Shown in pieces: positions 11,701 through 23,469 of a stretch of 64,000 nt of DNA. The position numbers and the translations under genes were made by a program. The notes under the pieces were generated by a model. The model was not told the origin of the DNA. It made no database searches and was given only the letters and a program-made list of their open reading frames with translations. Every line of letters begins with the position of its first letter. Positions within the stretch are counted from its first letter, which is position 1. This stretch comes from Rachycentron canadum (taxonomy: Eukaryota; Chordata; Actinopteri; Carangiformes; Rachycentridae). The stretch lies in contig CM076660.1 of the NCBI GenBank assembly GCA_038496675.1, forward strand, positions 1,161,180-1,225,179. Reading direction: 5' to 3'.

Positions 11701-12632
11701 TCACTGCGGCGTTTGTCTGATGCAAGGACACATCCTGTTGACAAGGCATTACCGCGCAGATGGATTTGACGGTTACGGTTTCGATAAAGGACTGACAGCT
11801 CTGGGTGGGACGTGTGTGTCTGTGTGTGCGTTAATATCCCAGAATAGGATTTGAATCCTCGATTGCTACCTGCCAAGGGGTTGGGAGAGATTAGGGTAAG
11901 ATTAGATTTTAGCCATGCTTCAATGAGCTCCTCCACCCCTCCCTCCCTCTTTTTTTCTCACATAATTGGATAGTTTGGGCCATATTTCATTCTCAATTGG
12001 CCGGTTGTCACTAAAGACACATAAACACAGGGGAGAAGAACAGGAGAAAACACATCGCCGTTGACTGCGACGGGCAAATTATACGGACGATCACATGATT
12101 GGGCTTTGGAGTGTCGCTCAGAAATGATCTGTGCGTCACTGATGGGACTTTTGTCACTTTTTTTATTGTTTGAAATGATGATCTTGAAAGGAAAGCAGCA
12201 GTGATTGATGAATCGCAGTTCGCCTCAGTGCACATGCCACCGAAACAATGTTATTAGATATTTGTCATCAAAGTCCTTCTCTGACCGGCCCCTAATTCCC
12301 ATCACAGTCGTGTCTGTGGCGTTTCTTTGGTCACATAAACCTCTTTTTCCTTCTTTATATCATCTCTTATCTCTTTTTCTTTCGAACAAAAATGAGCTTT
12401 TCTTTCGTTTTTTCCTCCTATCTTCTGTTTTTTTTTTTTTTCACTGTTTTGCTCAGACTCCTTTACTTTCTCTTCTCTCTTTTTAAGCCCTTTCATTCTC
12501 GCTCGTCTCTGGTTTTTTTTCTCGCTCTCTTTTATTTTAATCTTCACTCTCTGTTCTTTTGTCAACTGTTCCGTGATTTCCTTATTTTCACTTCTGAGTG
12601 TTTCTGCTTCTTCCCCTCCGCCTGTCCGCCCC

Positions 12633-12654
12633 AACACACACACACACACACACA
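12633..12654. repeat. (CA)n microsatellite
   Basis: About 11 CA repeats at the end of a pyrimidine-rich stretch (12320-12632). Confidence 0.9.
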
Positions 12655-12822
12655 ATTTCCCTTCACTTCAGATCAAAGAACGTCATTGTGCTGTGTAGAC
12701 AGAAAGAGTCGGTCACAAAAGAGTCACTGCAGGTGTGGAGAAATTTTCTAATGAACATCAAGGTCTGGTGTCTTCTTGATAGTTGGCTGGACTGGGTCTT
12801 TAGCTGTGGTTTAAAGTACAGA

Positions 12823-13322
12823 GGTGACGTCTCCCCTGAGTTTGTTAGCTGCTGTTTTGAAGCCTTCAGTTTCTAATTTAGCTGTCGGCCATCTTGTTTG
12901 TTTTTTTTTTAAAAAAACAGTAGAAACCATATTTTGAGGAGGCGATGGAGCTCAAGCAGTAGGTCACCATTTCTGGTACAATCTGTCAATCACACAGTAG
13001 CCACGCCTCCTAATTCATCCCCTGCTTTATGGTCTATTTTCCTCTAAATGGACCATCATTTAAAAAATGAACATCATGTTGTATTGAAGACTTGAAACTA
13101 GAGACTGAGACCATAAACTCATTAGGAAAACGTTTACTGAGCTAATAAATCAAGGGAGAAGTAGGGACATTTTCCCATAGACTTCAATACAATCTGACTT
13201 CTTTAACAACCAGTGAAGTCGCCCCCTGATGGTCATTAGAGAGGATGAAGGTTTGAGGCTCTTCAGCGTTGGCTTCACTTTATATCCACATACTCTAAGT
13301 CCACTTTTATAAACAGTCTGTG
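12823..13322 (+). mobile_element. family A repeat, near full length
   Basis: The 5' end GGTGACGTCTCCCC (usual form TGACGTCACCCATTGG) is followed by the GCCATCTTG motif at 12888-12896, the AAACCATATTTTGAGGAGG part, the CAATCACACAGTAGCCACGC part, the conserved core, and the end TCCACTTTTATAAACAGTCT. About 500 bp, the most complete plus-strand copy. Confidence 0.85.
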
Positions 13323-13558
13323 GTCCTGATGCACCTTGTTGTTTATAGCACAAATTAAAGTGTTGTCCACTCTTGTAGGAATTTGTTCTTCTTCTCTGTA
13401 GGTGCAGATACACGTTCCCCAAAACTTAATTTAACTGCTTTGTTCAGGATTGGGTTCGTTTGCCAATGAACTGTTGAATGATCCATCCGGCCCAACCACG
13501 TCTTCAGAGGCCTTTGTGGCTCTATATTAACATCACTCAACTTCTTGGCAAAATAAAT

Positions 13559-13630
13559 ATCCATCCATCCATTTATGGTCTATACTGCTTATCCTTGCAG
13601 GGTCGTGGGGGAGCTGGAGCCAATCCCAGA
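13559..13630 (-). mobile_element. tail of SINE-type fish repeat
   Basis: Reverse-oriented ATCCATCCATCCATTTATGG, CTGCTTATCCTTGCAGGGTC, then GAGCTGGAGCCAATCCCAG: the 3' end of the same repeat class as 63125-63400, with its GGAT tail. Confidence 0.6.
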
Positions 13631-14222
13631 TTAAATAGATACGTTTCTCAGATATAAGAAAAAGACACACACACAAAACCCAAAAACAACATTGAAAAAA
13701 AACAAAAACAAAAAAGTCACACTCAGGTTGTCACCAGCTGTGTTTTTTCTCCAGCCATTGTGGTTGGTTCGACCTCAGCTGGGATGGAAAGTGAGCGAAT
13801 CATACAAGGTTACAGAGCTTAACAGAGACAAGAGGAGAGTGAGACTGAGTCAATCAAACACAGTCTGTACACGCCCACTCAGCCCTGAGGGCGGGTCTGA
13901 GCAGGTGAAATGACTCATGGTTAATAAGTGTGATTCGATTTAATAAGTAGAAAAAATAGGGTTCAAAGGTTCAAAATTTAAATCCCCCCCCCCTCAGAAA
14001 AAAAAAAAAAGCTGACAAATCTGATTTTAACTTTCCTGAACCATAGTCAGTCATTTTTATTCCTACAGCTCTCACTCCTGTCATAAACACCCCCCCCCTC
14101 TCTCTCTCTCCTCTGTCACCACGGATCTCACACTCTCTGATTGACTGTCATCACATCTGACATCACAGACGAGAGGAAGATGATAAACAAGACGTTTACA
14201 CCAAGGAGACATCCTCGGCTGT

Positions 14223-14223
<1 letters not shown>

Positions 14224-14269
<46 letters not shown>

Positions 14270-14275
14270 CACACA
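14224..14275. repeat. (CA)n microsatellite
   Basis: About 26 CA units with one AAAC interruption. Confidence 0.95.
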
Positions 14276-14591
14276 GTGAGAGTTGTTGAATTTGAATGAT
14301 GATGCCCGTGAGAGAGCTGATAACCTGTGACACCTGGTCGCCCTTAAAGTGACAGTCCACCCAAAATACTGTGATCATCAAACACCTGTGGGCTCAGGAG
14401 CTTTATTTCATTTCCTCATTGAGAAAACAAACTGTGGTCGGCTTGGACTCAAGGGACCAACATGAGCAGAAGTAGTAGTAGTTTTTCTTAAGACTAGAAT
14501 CAACTGACAGTAAAATAAAGTGACATCAAGAGCTTCAAGAGCGACGCACACAGTAAATCTGCCATCGTAATAATTTTACTCAGTGTTAATA

Positions 14592-15250
14592 TTAAAAGTC
14601 CCATATAGTCTAAAGATAGATGTCCATTTCTTCTAATAAAGGAGGAGACAGGCCTTTTCCACGGCAGAACAATCTGTACTTTTCCTACTATGACACATCC
14701 AAATGTCTGCTTTGGAAAAAGGCCTTCATTTTTAGTAAGGGTCATATTTTTTTAAAGGTCCATACGGTCTAAAGGTAGATGTTAAAGGTCCATACGGTCT
14801 AAAGGTAGATGTTAAAGGTCCATACGGTCTAAAAGTAGATGTTAAAGGTCCATACAGTCTAAAGGTAGACCTCCATGTGGTCTTTGATAATAAAGCAGGT
14901 CTAGGTATAATCTATATTAATGCAGTTAAAGTATCAAAGGTCTCAGTCACAGAGAAATGCTCACAGTCTGTATTCAGAAACTGAGCCTTAAAACCAGCCG
15001 TCAGGACTTCTGTAACTTTGTGATGTCACAACAAAGCAGTCACCGCCCTCAGCCACACCCCCAAGCCCACGCAGATTCACCATCTAACCTTGCAGGATTT
15101 GGTTTCTCTGAGTGTTTTACCTGAAATCTGAGACATTGTTATTTGATTTGAACTCGAGCCGGTCAGCCAATCAAAAGAGAGGCTCAGACAGCGTTATCCC
15201 TTCTGATTGGCTGACTGACCTGTTGTTACAAAAGCACTGATATATTTCTC
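14592..15250 (+). mobile_element. family B MITE with four 30-bp units
   Basis: The left terminus TTAAAAGTCCCATATAGTCT (from about 14592) is separated by about 110 bp of unexplained sequence from four 30-bp units (14753-14872). Then follow CCATGTGGTCTTTGATAATA, CTCAGTCACAGAGAAATGC, TTGTGATGTCACAACAAAGC and an inverted CCAAT pair (CAGCCAATC... GATTGGCTGAC). The right end is lost. Confidence 0.75.
14753..14872 (+). repeat. 30-bp minisatellite, 4 units
   Basis: Four units with core AAAGGTCCATACGGTCTAAA and period 30; the last has CATACAGTCT. Part of the family B copy here. Confidence 0.9.
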
Positions 15251-15956
15251 ATATATTTCTGCCATCACATAAAGCCACACCCCTTTAGCCCTTGTGGGTC
15301 ATGGGGGAGGTGTTTGTTTTATTTACATTTTTCAAACCCATGTGGCCGATTTCAAGTGCATGAAACTGAATCTATGATCATTTTCGCTTGTTTGAACTAT
15401 GAACATCATAACATCCACAGAGATGTGTCTAACCAGCTTTCTGCCGTCCATCTTTTCGGTAACTACGTTTTCCAGATCCAAATGTGGCCGAACACATCAC
15501 TTCCTCCTCACCTCCACCTCTCTTTCATCACATCATCCCTGTCCCTCATTTCCTTTGATGTCTTTTCAGCCAAACCTCGCTCTGCCTCTCTTTACTCATC
15601 TCTCGCCTCTGCTGTTCATATCCCCCCGATACAGGATGTGCTGCTCTGATGTTTGTTGATTCTGATGAGCGTCTGCTTGTAGATTTTGAGACGGACAGGG
15701 ACTGATAAAGAGGAGAAGGAAGACGAGGGAGGGATAATGCATCTATTGCCAAAAGATGTACCCACTGATCTCAGAGATTATCCAACACGCCACTGATTCT
15801 GGCTCCTGCAGCCAATTACACATGAAAAAGTGCTTCTTCCTCCACGTCACAGGTTTTATATTTAAATTCTGCCTCTTTACCAGTTCTCACTTTTTTTTCT
15901 GAAAGTGGAAAGATCTTAAAGACTCTTAAGGAGAACACATATACAAACACCTTGAT

Positions 15957-16682
15957 TTAACCCTCTTACGCCCACAGAAGTGTTTACACGTCCAAATGTT
16001 ATAGTGTCTTCAGAGCCTCGTTCTCCTGATGGAGGAGCTGTTTGTTTCTCCTTCAACTAGAGAATCAGCTCTTTCTAACAAGCCCTGATTTGTCCTGTGT
16101 GACACTGACTTCAGTGATAAACTCCTGAAGGAAGTTAGTTCAGATCTGGATCAGTCTGAGCCTTTGACTGGAGCATTGCTGCTTTACTTCTGTGTGTTTA
16201 TCCATCCATTCTCATCCTCCATCTTTGATAGTGACGTCTAGAGTCACGTCTCTACATGGGACTCTCCTATTGGCTCCAGTGGGTGATGTCACAGCCAATC
16301 AGAGTGTCTCCTTCAGAGGCCTAGCTGTCAGCTGCTTGTAGCCAAAGTCAATGGGATCAATCCTGTATTTTTCTGATCTCAGAGTGAGGAGAAGTTGCTC
16401 TGAGTTTATTGTAGTGACAGAATAAAGACAGAGAGACATGGACAATAAGATATTTAGAGCATTAGAGGCTTTGGAGCTGATTTTTCATCATTACTGCTTT
16501 ACAGTTTCCTCTTGTTCTCTGAGCTACTATCCCCTGTTACAGTGAACAGAGTCTTTACTGAGTCTCAGATATAATGAGCTGAGGTTGAGCTGAGTCTGAA
16601 GATGAGGAGACTTGGGGACATTTAAAAATAAACTTTATAAGGAAAAAGACAAAGAGATGAAAAAAAAATGGAAAAGGGTTAA
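15957..16682. mobile_element. family C piggyBac-like MITE, complete
   Basis: Bounded by TTAA at 15957-15960 and TTAA at 16679-16682. The left end reads TTAA then CCCTCTTACGCCCACAGAAG. The right end is shortened here to AAAGGGTTAA, but the sister copy ending at 33178 keeps a right end whose reverse complement is TTAA then CCCTTTTACACCCACAGAGG, matching the left end as an inverted repeat. TTAA flanks and CCC termini are the piggyBac signature. 726 bp with no transposase, so non-autonomous. Confidence 0.7.
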
Positions 16683-17024
16683 TGTGGGTTTTAAATCAAA
16701 GAAAAAAGTGCAAAAAGTAAATAAATACAGAATTAAATAATTCAAAACATGAATAAATCCTCAAATATATTTTGGTAATGAAAAAACTATTTCTGTATTT
16801 TCTACATTAATTGTTTTTCTGTAATTGTTTACAGATGATTTTTTTTTTTAAATCTATGTATTTCAAGCTTTATTACATATTTACTTATTGTTTGTTGTTG
16901 GTCGGTTTGTTTAATGGCTTTAAACGTCGTGCCCATGTCTGTTCCTCTCACATACCCGTTTATTTACTCCACATGTTTGTGTATTGAATTGTGCGGCGTG
17001 AAACAAAGGCACACTCTGACTCAC

Positions 17025-17097
17025 CGTAGCTCTTTGAAGGGCTCGGCTCTGACATGCGGCGTCTCCACCGATTTGCTGAACACGGCTCCTTCAGCTC
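17025..17097 (-). CDS. sgcd: sgcd coding exon c
   Basis: This 73-bp exon follows acceptor tgtgttttcag (AG at 17099-17098) and ends GCTACG before gtgagtca (GT at 17024-17023). It completes the glycine codon begun in exon b (G|GA) and leaves CG for an arginine completed by the first base of exon d. It encodes AEGAVFSKSVETPHVRAEPF followed by KEL and the split R. The S-[VI]-E-T-P-x-[VI]-R-A-[DE]-P motif is shared by gamma, delta and zeta sarcoglycans; PFKELR is the delta form. The exon sits alone between introns of 38.5 and 11.6 kb, flanked on both sides by repeats. Confidence 0.93.
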
Positions 17098-17218
17098 CTG
17101 AAAACACAGAACGCAAACATCAGACGTGGACTCTGTTGTCAATTAAAACCACAAACCCCTCCCGTCTGATCAATGGACATAATCTCAGAGACTCCACCGA
17201 TCTATACTCAGCGGGTAG

Positions 17219-17251
17219 AGCGCTCGCTCGCTCGCTCGCACACACACACAC
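17219..17251. repeat. (GCTC)n(CA)n compound microsatellite
   Basis: About five CGCT units run into about six CA units, roughly 120 bp upstream (in transcript sense) of exon c. Confidence 0.85.
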
Positions 17252-18475
17252 TTGACAGGGAAGAACATCCTCAAGGGAATATCACAGGGGTGTTTTCAAC
17301 TGATGATCACGTTATTTTATTTTGAAGGAGAAAGATGAAACCTGCTGGCAGCTCAGACTCAACCTGTGTGAGGTGACTCTCCTCCAAAATAAGAAACAAC
17401 GGGAACAGGAAGTGTATTCTTAATTAAGCAGGATAAAACTTCAGTCAAAGGTTTGAACCCGCACACGCATTCATAGGTTTTTCTCTATTGGACTATTTTC
17501 TACATGGTGGAACTGAAGACGTCGTAACCACGCTACAGGCTGCAGCTTTAACTTAACTGCACCATGAAGCATGGGCGAGGAGGAGGTGCGATGCTGTGGG
17601 GGGGGGGGCCACGCATTTTGTTAATATGCTAACATGGTAAAATGTCAACCCGGGTTTATTTATACCTTTCAGGCTGTGAGTATTTGGACATTGTTTTGTT
17701 TTTCAGGCTCTGCAGCTTCAATTAAAACACAAACTAACAGATACTACATGAAAGAGCCAAACCTCAGCTTCAGTTTGAGTAGGTTCACATCTCTATAGAA
17801 GGAACTGAGTGGGAGATACAGCAGCGGTAAAAGGGCTCTGTCTTCTATACGGTTCAAAAATAATTGGACACTGGCTGCTACGTGTCGTTTGAATGTAAAT
17901 TCAACCACAAAAAAAAAAAAAGTGACTCAGAGTTGACTGAGTTTCCATTAAGATTGAGGTGGGGTTGTCTTTTAGTGTGAGGAGTAAAGAGGAGACCAGG
18001 CCAGGGATGGAGGTGATACTGAGGCTAAAAACGAAGCAGAGCAGACAAATCGTAGTTTGATGGTTTGGTTGGGCATAAAAGCAAAAACAGGTGAGATCAG
18101 GAAAACTGGAAAATACCAAAAGACATGGCAGACAGTAAGAAAAACCCCTTTATGACTGAACAGCAAGTGAAGAATTCACTCCAGGATGTAGGCAGACATG
18201 TTTCCTGGTCAAAGATCCAGAGAGGGCCTGATAACCAGGACCTCAGCGGATTCACAACCAACCCCAAAACAAAAACAAACAAAGTCCAGGTTCTCAAAAA
18301 CACACAATAGAAGTTCTACGGGCTGATGAAATATAAATCAACGGGAGGAAGAAAGTGAGGAGAAAACAGAAAGAACAGCTCCTGGACCAAAGTCGCCACC
18401 TCATCTGTCAAAGCTGGTGCTGGTTCTGTTCAAATGTTATTATCTGGACTGTAGAGTCCTGGGGGTTGGTCTCAC

Positions 18476-18592
18476 CTTACGGACAGCATTCACCATCTTT
18501 CCCTCCCTGATGAAGAGGAAGAAATAAACCATCATCAGGGGAAAATTCACTCCAGTGTGGAAAAGACAGCCATTATATGTCCTGTTCACACA
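18476..18592 (-). other. exon-like open segment, 39 codons, unknown
   Basis: On the minus strand this 117-bp segment is bounded by a pyrimidine-rich acceptor-like site (ccgtctgtccag, AG at 18594-18593) and a strong donor-like site (CGTAAG then gtgaga, GT at 18475-18474). It is open in phase 0 and encodes a hydrophobic stretch, NFPLMMVYFFLFI, followed by REGKMVNAVRK, which resembles a membrane helix with a positively charged cytosolic edge. It lies inside the sgcd intron on the same strand. The sgcd junction there is phase 1, so inclusion would shift its reading and not give this peptide. It may be a chance open stretch, a remnant of an inserted gene or an exon of a nested gene. I do not recognise the product. 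Confidence 0.25.
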
Positions 18593-19385
18593 CTGGACAG
18601 ACGGAGAAACAGTGGAATTACAAAGGACAGAAACAGAAACCACGAACCAAACAAAGCAGCAACGTTGCCTAAAGTGCAAAGAAAACAGAAGCACCGACTT
18701 CGGGAGGACGTGGACGTACTGCTGTCTGGGAACGAGTTCAGCAGCTGAAAGAAATGACACTTGTCTGGGCCGTGCCAGAGCCTCGAGGCTCTGATTGACT
18801 GTGATGGCGATGCAGCAGCACAGCTTGGGTAACCTGAAGCGTTCAGGTGCATCTCATCAACAAAGCATCGGGTGCAGATCAATGGTCACGACTCGGTGCG
18901 TGTCAGTGTGTTTTGAGGCACCGCTGGCAATCCAAACACCTCCTCCTCCTCCGTCGCCACTGCGTTTGACGGAGAACAGCAGCGCGTGGTGTCACCTAGA
19001 CCCGGGGCGGCTGAGGGTTCACTCACCGCATCAGGACGTTTGGCGTCTCCATCGCAGGACTGTCAAACTCACATCCTGGTGACAGAGGAGTTTAACTGTT
19101 GAGACGTAAGAGCGGATTCAAACACTTTGGGTTGGCGGCTGTGAAAACTGCTGAGGAAATCAGAGCTTTGTCGGCAGGACAGGAACGTCGCGTTCCCGTG
19201 CGAGGGGAGTGGAAGCGGAAACTGAAGCGAACTGCCACGATAATGGGAAAGACGCAGCCTCGTGGGTTTGTTCTGTGAGCTGACTTACATGAACATTCAA
19301 TGAAGACTGAAAACTCTTCACACCAACTGCTGAGGGAGGAGCCCTGTTGGCTTTTGGGGATATCTGGGAGTTAGATGGTCCCATA

Positions 19386-19446
19386 GTGAAGCCATTCATT
19401 CCCTCTAATGGCCATCAGGGGGCGACTCCACTGGTTGTTAAAGAAG
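19386..19446 (-). mobile_element. family A short 3' fragment
   Basis: Contains CATTCCCTCTAATGGCCATC followed by AGGGGGCGACTCCACTGGTT, the 3' end of family A in reverse orientation. Nothing else of the element is present. Confidence 0.65.
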
Positions 19447-19889
19447 AAAACAATATAAACACATGACAGGGAGCAGCGTGTTGCACAGTGTGAAATCTGT
19501 CATAAAGAGCAACAACAACACAAACGCATCTGAAATAAACAACCTTCCTTTCATTTAAGCGGTTTATGTTGAAGCCACCTGGACGGACGCGGTCGCATCA
19601 GGACAAGTTTGACATATTTGAGTATTTTTCAATTAAACAGGAGTTTAATGGCCGACTTTCCCTGATGTCTGGAGATATTTACGACGCCCTCCTTCCCTCG
19701 GGGAGCTCTTCATAATACGGCCCAACCTGTCGAAAAGTCAGAGAAATAAAACATCTTTATGCAAAGTGGGGCTCCGTCTCGCCCGTTTGGGATAGATAAC
19801 TCTCCTTTTAATGACTGCTACAGGTGGAGACACTTCTGTTCTGCCTTTTTTTTTTTTTTTTTTTACCCAAATGTCTTGAAGTCTTATTG

Positions 19890-20537
19890 AATCTTTGCTT
19901 CTCCAACACTGCAGCTCAGTGGGATGTTCCTGGGCTGCAGGGGTCAGGACCTACCAGAAGTGGTCTAAGGAGGGAGAACCACTGGACCACAGACAGGGTC
20001 AGGGGTCAAGGCTCAGTGATGGTGGTGGGGAGTGAAGGCTGGACCGTGTGGTCTGATCCAACAGAAGAGCTGCTGGAGCTCAGACTGATGAAGAAGTTCA
20101 TGCTGGTTCTGATAGAAAGGTACAATGGAAGAAGGTTGTCTGTTGAAGACCTGGCCCCAGGATGCATTATGGGAAGAAGAGCAGTTCATGGAAACAGTCT
20201 TCCCTAATGGCAGTGGCCTCTTTCAGCAGGATAATGCTCCCTGTCACTGCAACAATGGTTCAGGAGCTTTGAGGAACAACAACCAGTTCAAGGTGTTGAC
20301 TTGGCTCCAAATCCCCCAGATCTCAGTCCAGTCCAGCATCTGTGGGATGAGCTGGACCAACAAGTCTGATCCATTGAGGCTCCACCTCACAACTTCAGGA
20401 CTTAAAGGATCTGCTGCTAACGTCTGGGTCCAGATACCACAGCTCAGCTTCAGAGGTCTAGAGGAGTCCAGTCCTCCAGGGTCAGGACCTGCACCATATG
20501 AGGCACGTGGTCATAATGTTATGGCTGATCGGTGCAT
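19890..20537 (+). pseudogene. Tc1-like transposase remnant, 5'-truncated
   Basis: The broken reading frames contain transposase landmarks: FQQDNAPCH (second catalytic Asp region of the DDE domain), FKVLTWLQIPQISVQS (from the family's F-K-V-L-x-W-P-x-x-S-P-D-L-x-P), and later QIPQLSFRGLEES. The frame shifts and contains substitutions that destroy the SPDL-P motif, so it is not functional. The right end carries the Tc1-like inverted-repeat sequence CATAATGTTATGGCTGATCG at 20513-20532. No matching left terminal repeat was found upstream. The 149-codon open frame at 20125-20574 is only part of this relic. An insertion unrelated to sgcd. Confidence 0.8.
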
Positions 20538-21873
20538 ATCATTAATTTTCTACTGCGTTATTTCACTGGACTAATATTTAGATGTTAGTAACAACAAGTC
20601 CTTAACTTTCAGGAGTTTAATTTTAAAGATAAAACTGAACTGATGAGTTAAAACCCCAAAAACCTAGTGACACTTTAAATATCTCCGGTTTTGAGTTGGT
20701 TGGGGAACAGAGAGGGAGGATGGAAAGTGAAGTGGAAGCCTCGGTGCATGTCACTGCTTCTCTGCTGCAGTAAAGTGAGTGAAGATAAAACAGAAGCCTC
20801 ACATTATAAATCCCAGCTCTCATTCGGAATAAAAAAGAACAAAAAGCTCTTTACTTTGCTTCTGGCTGTCACTCCGCCTTAACTCACTAGTTTAAAGGAT
20901 AAAACCACCGTCGTTTCATTTTATTCATCCCGCCATTTTTATCATCGCCCATATAGAAAGTTCAAACATGGCTGATGTCGTCAGTGTGAAGAAAATTGTT
21001 TTTACCTTTTTTTTTTTGGTTTTTTTTTTGTATTTGCAATTTCCAGTTATCTTCTGTGGTAACTTTAATTTCAGCCCTCAAATTTCATTTCTGAGAAATG
21101 TATCAGTAAAATACCACCAAGAAATTCGACATCCAAAGTGAAGACAGAACAAAACACGGCGTTACGACGCTGAACCGATCCAAATCAGATCTGAAACCCC
21201 ATTCAGGAAGTAGTTGAATTTGCTGAATTGAGTTGTGTAGAGATTAACCTCTTACTTCTCTCCTCCGTCAAACCTCTTTGTTGAGGCTCGTTGTGATCAG
21301 TGTTCTGTGTTTCTGCAGTAAACGCTCACTTCGGTCGCCACAGCGGAGCTAAAACCTTCGCCAAGGCCAAACAGAGCTGGACCAGACCGCCAAGTTACTC
21401 ATTTTCTTCCCCTTTTAACCAGATCTGAACGCAATTCCTGGAGAGAGGGTGAACCTCGTGTAAACCTGACTTTTCCTGCCGCTTGCTGCTGCCTCACATC
21501 AAGAGCTTTTAATTCTCCAACCACGGGGGCGGTTCGCAGTTAATTTTGCCAAAGAAGAATATGAACTTCATGAGACATTACCTATCAACAAAATCTCCGC
21601 TTGTGGAAGTAATATCATCACTTTAGCTGAAAGAAATCCAGCATCAGTGGATTTCTCTTTGTGTCAGACGTCGATGGACACATTTATTGACACTGTGACA
21701 CTGCAGCCCGTCTTTATTTGTATTCCGTGCTGTCATGCTTTCCGTCGGCAGCGTGGGATCGCTCCATTCATGTGCACCTCTGTGAATAAAACTTGATTTA
21801 TCCGATTTTCCGATCACAGGCTCTGCATGAGCAGCAATACGTCACGGCGCTGACATGTTCATGGACCGGAAAA

Positions 21874-21887
21874 GGGGGGGGGGGGGG
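21874..21887. repeat. G homopolymer
   Basis: Fourteen consecutive G residues; the length is likely uncertain in the assembly. Confidence 0.9.
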
Positions 21888-21988
21888 TGCTGGCTGGGGA
21901 AACGAATGACGCCATTAAAGATTAATGTCTGTGTGAGCAGCTGCGTGTCTACGTGAATCCATGTAGATGTGCATGTGGCCGTATCTGC

Positions 21989-21994
<6 letters not shown>

Positions 21995-22030
<36 letters not shown>
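21995..22030. repeat. (GT)n microsatellite
   Basis: Eighteen GT units. Confidence 0.95.
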
Positions 22031-22034
<4 letters not shown>

Positions 22035-22734
22035 GTCGACCAGGGGCAGATATCATCAGTTGTGGCCTGAAGTATCTCAGAGGTGATGAAATACTGAGAC
22101 ACACGAGCCACAGACAGAACTCCCTCCAGGAATAATTTCAATGATTGGTGGCGGTCGTGGGCGACACATGAGCAACAATAACCGAAAACCAAAACCCTGC
22201 ATTTATCTCGGTTTCTGTGCATAATGCTCCACTGCTTTGTGGTAAAAAATTTCTCATTTTTAATGTATCTTTTTTTTGGTTCACTAATTTTACACACTGA
22301 AGGTTCACTGCATATTTTATTTTATTTTTTTTTAATATATCTTAACAACTAATCCATTTTTGTATTTTCATTTGGAACAAAGTCAAATAACTGTATTGTC
22401 ACATTCATGCAGCTGCTCAGAGAAGCTTTTTTAAACTGTCCCTGAAGCTTTGGTATTCTTAATATCAGTATAATAATTGTGTTGTGTTTATGCTTTGCAG
22501 CCTCATCACCTCATCTACTCAACTACATTGTGAGCGAGCCACAGAAAAAACACACACAATAAACCAGGTTGTCTTTTTAAACCACGTTAAACAGCTGCTG
22601 TGTTTTAGACATTTGATGTCCTGTGACAACTATGAACTTTTCTTGACTATCGGGACAAAAAAATAAAAATAAATGAACTGTTCATATACCGATATAGAAA
22701 AAACAAAACAAAACAATGTTTAACATGTAACCTT

Positions 22735-22960
22735 TAGCCTGTTAGCATGCTAACTTACAATGTAGTTGTAGGTATTGACCCGCTAGCATGCTAATGTAGA
22801 AATGTTTAGTTTACATTTAGCTTGTTTGCTAATGTACAATGATTAATATGTAGCAGGTCACGTTAAATTGCTTATGTAGACTGTTAAGTGTGTTAATGTT
22901 TAGCTTCCATATGTGCCGCTAACTGACATGTTAGCATGTTCAGATTAAGAATATAAAATT
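22735..22960. repeat. GCTAA/TTAGC-rich imperfect repeat
   Basis: TTAGCATG, GCTAATGT, GTTAGCATGCTAAC (22741-22754) and CTAGCATGCTAATG recur through the segment. A low-copy, decayed tandem repeat of palindromic motifs. Confidence 0.5.
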
Positions 22961-23469
22961 AGCATATTAACTGCTGAATGAACATTGACCCGTTGGCTTC
23001 ATTGGATGAAATATTGAGATATCATCAGAGTTATTACAGGTCATCCTCTGGGGACCATGCATGTCTGTATAAAGTATTCATGGGTATTTTCAATTCATAG
23101 CGATGGACCAGAAGGCTGATAAGTTGACTTTAAGTGCCACTAACTTGACTTAAATCCCGCTTCTAAGGCTCTACATGACATTATGGTTTGAAAAATGGAT
23201 GGTGGAGTTTTTGTGCATAAACTCTGCCTTTTTCTTTCTTTTTTTTTTTTTTCCAGAAAAAGCAACACTGAACACCTCGAGGCACAATCATCACAACAAA
23301 ACTGCAAACTCCTGGAGGTGAGTGTACAATATCCTGAAGACAGAGAGTCCTGCCTCGCAAAACCCTGCAGGACCAGGAAGTTTAATATTCACCCATTTCA
23401 TATTTTTCTCTTTCTGCCCCCCATTATCTTTTTCTCTCATTCCATCATTTGCTCGCTCTCATTTTCCCT

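Larger units (their letters stand above)
5379..17024 (-). other. sgcd intron between exons c and d (11.6 kb)
   Basis: This GT-AG intron contains a repeat tail fragment (5581-5625), family A copies (6870-7194, 7248-7372, 12823-13322), another repeat tail (13559-13630), (CA)n at 12633-12654 and 14224-14275, a family B copy (14592-15250) and a piggyBac-like family C copy (15957-16682). Pyrimidine-rich tracts lie at about 9350-9720 and 12320-12640, and a purine-rich one at about 10500-10670. The stretches 5630-6860, 7380-8560, 8960-9340, 9730-12320 and 13640-14220 appear unique, with only short chance open frames. Confidence 0.85.

Noticed and set aside
12302..12751. Long open frames on both strands
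   Set aside because: Caused by a pyrimidine-rich tract; amino acid composition is Phe/Leu/Ser on one strand and Lys/Glu on the other.
20125..20574. 149-codon forward open frame as an active gene
   Set aside because: It is a frameshifted part of a Tc1-like relic with damaged catalytic motifs.
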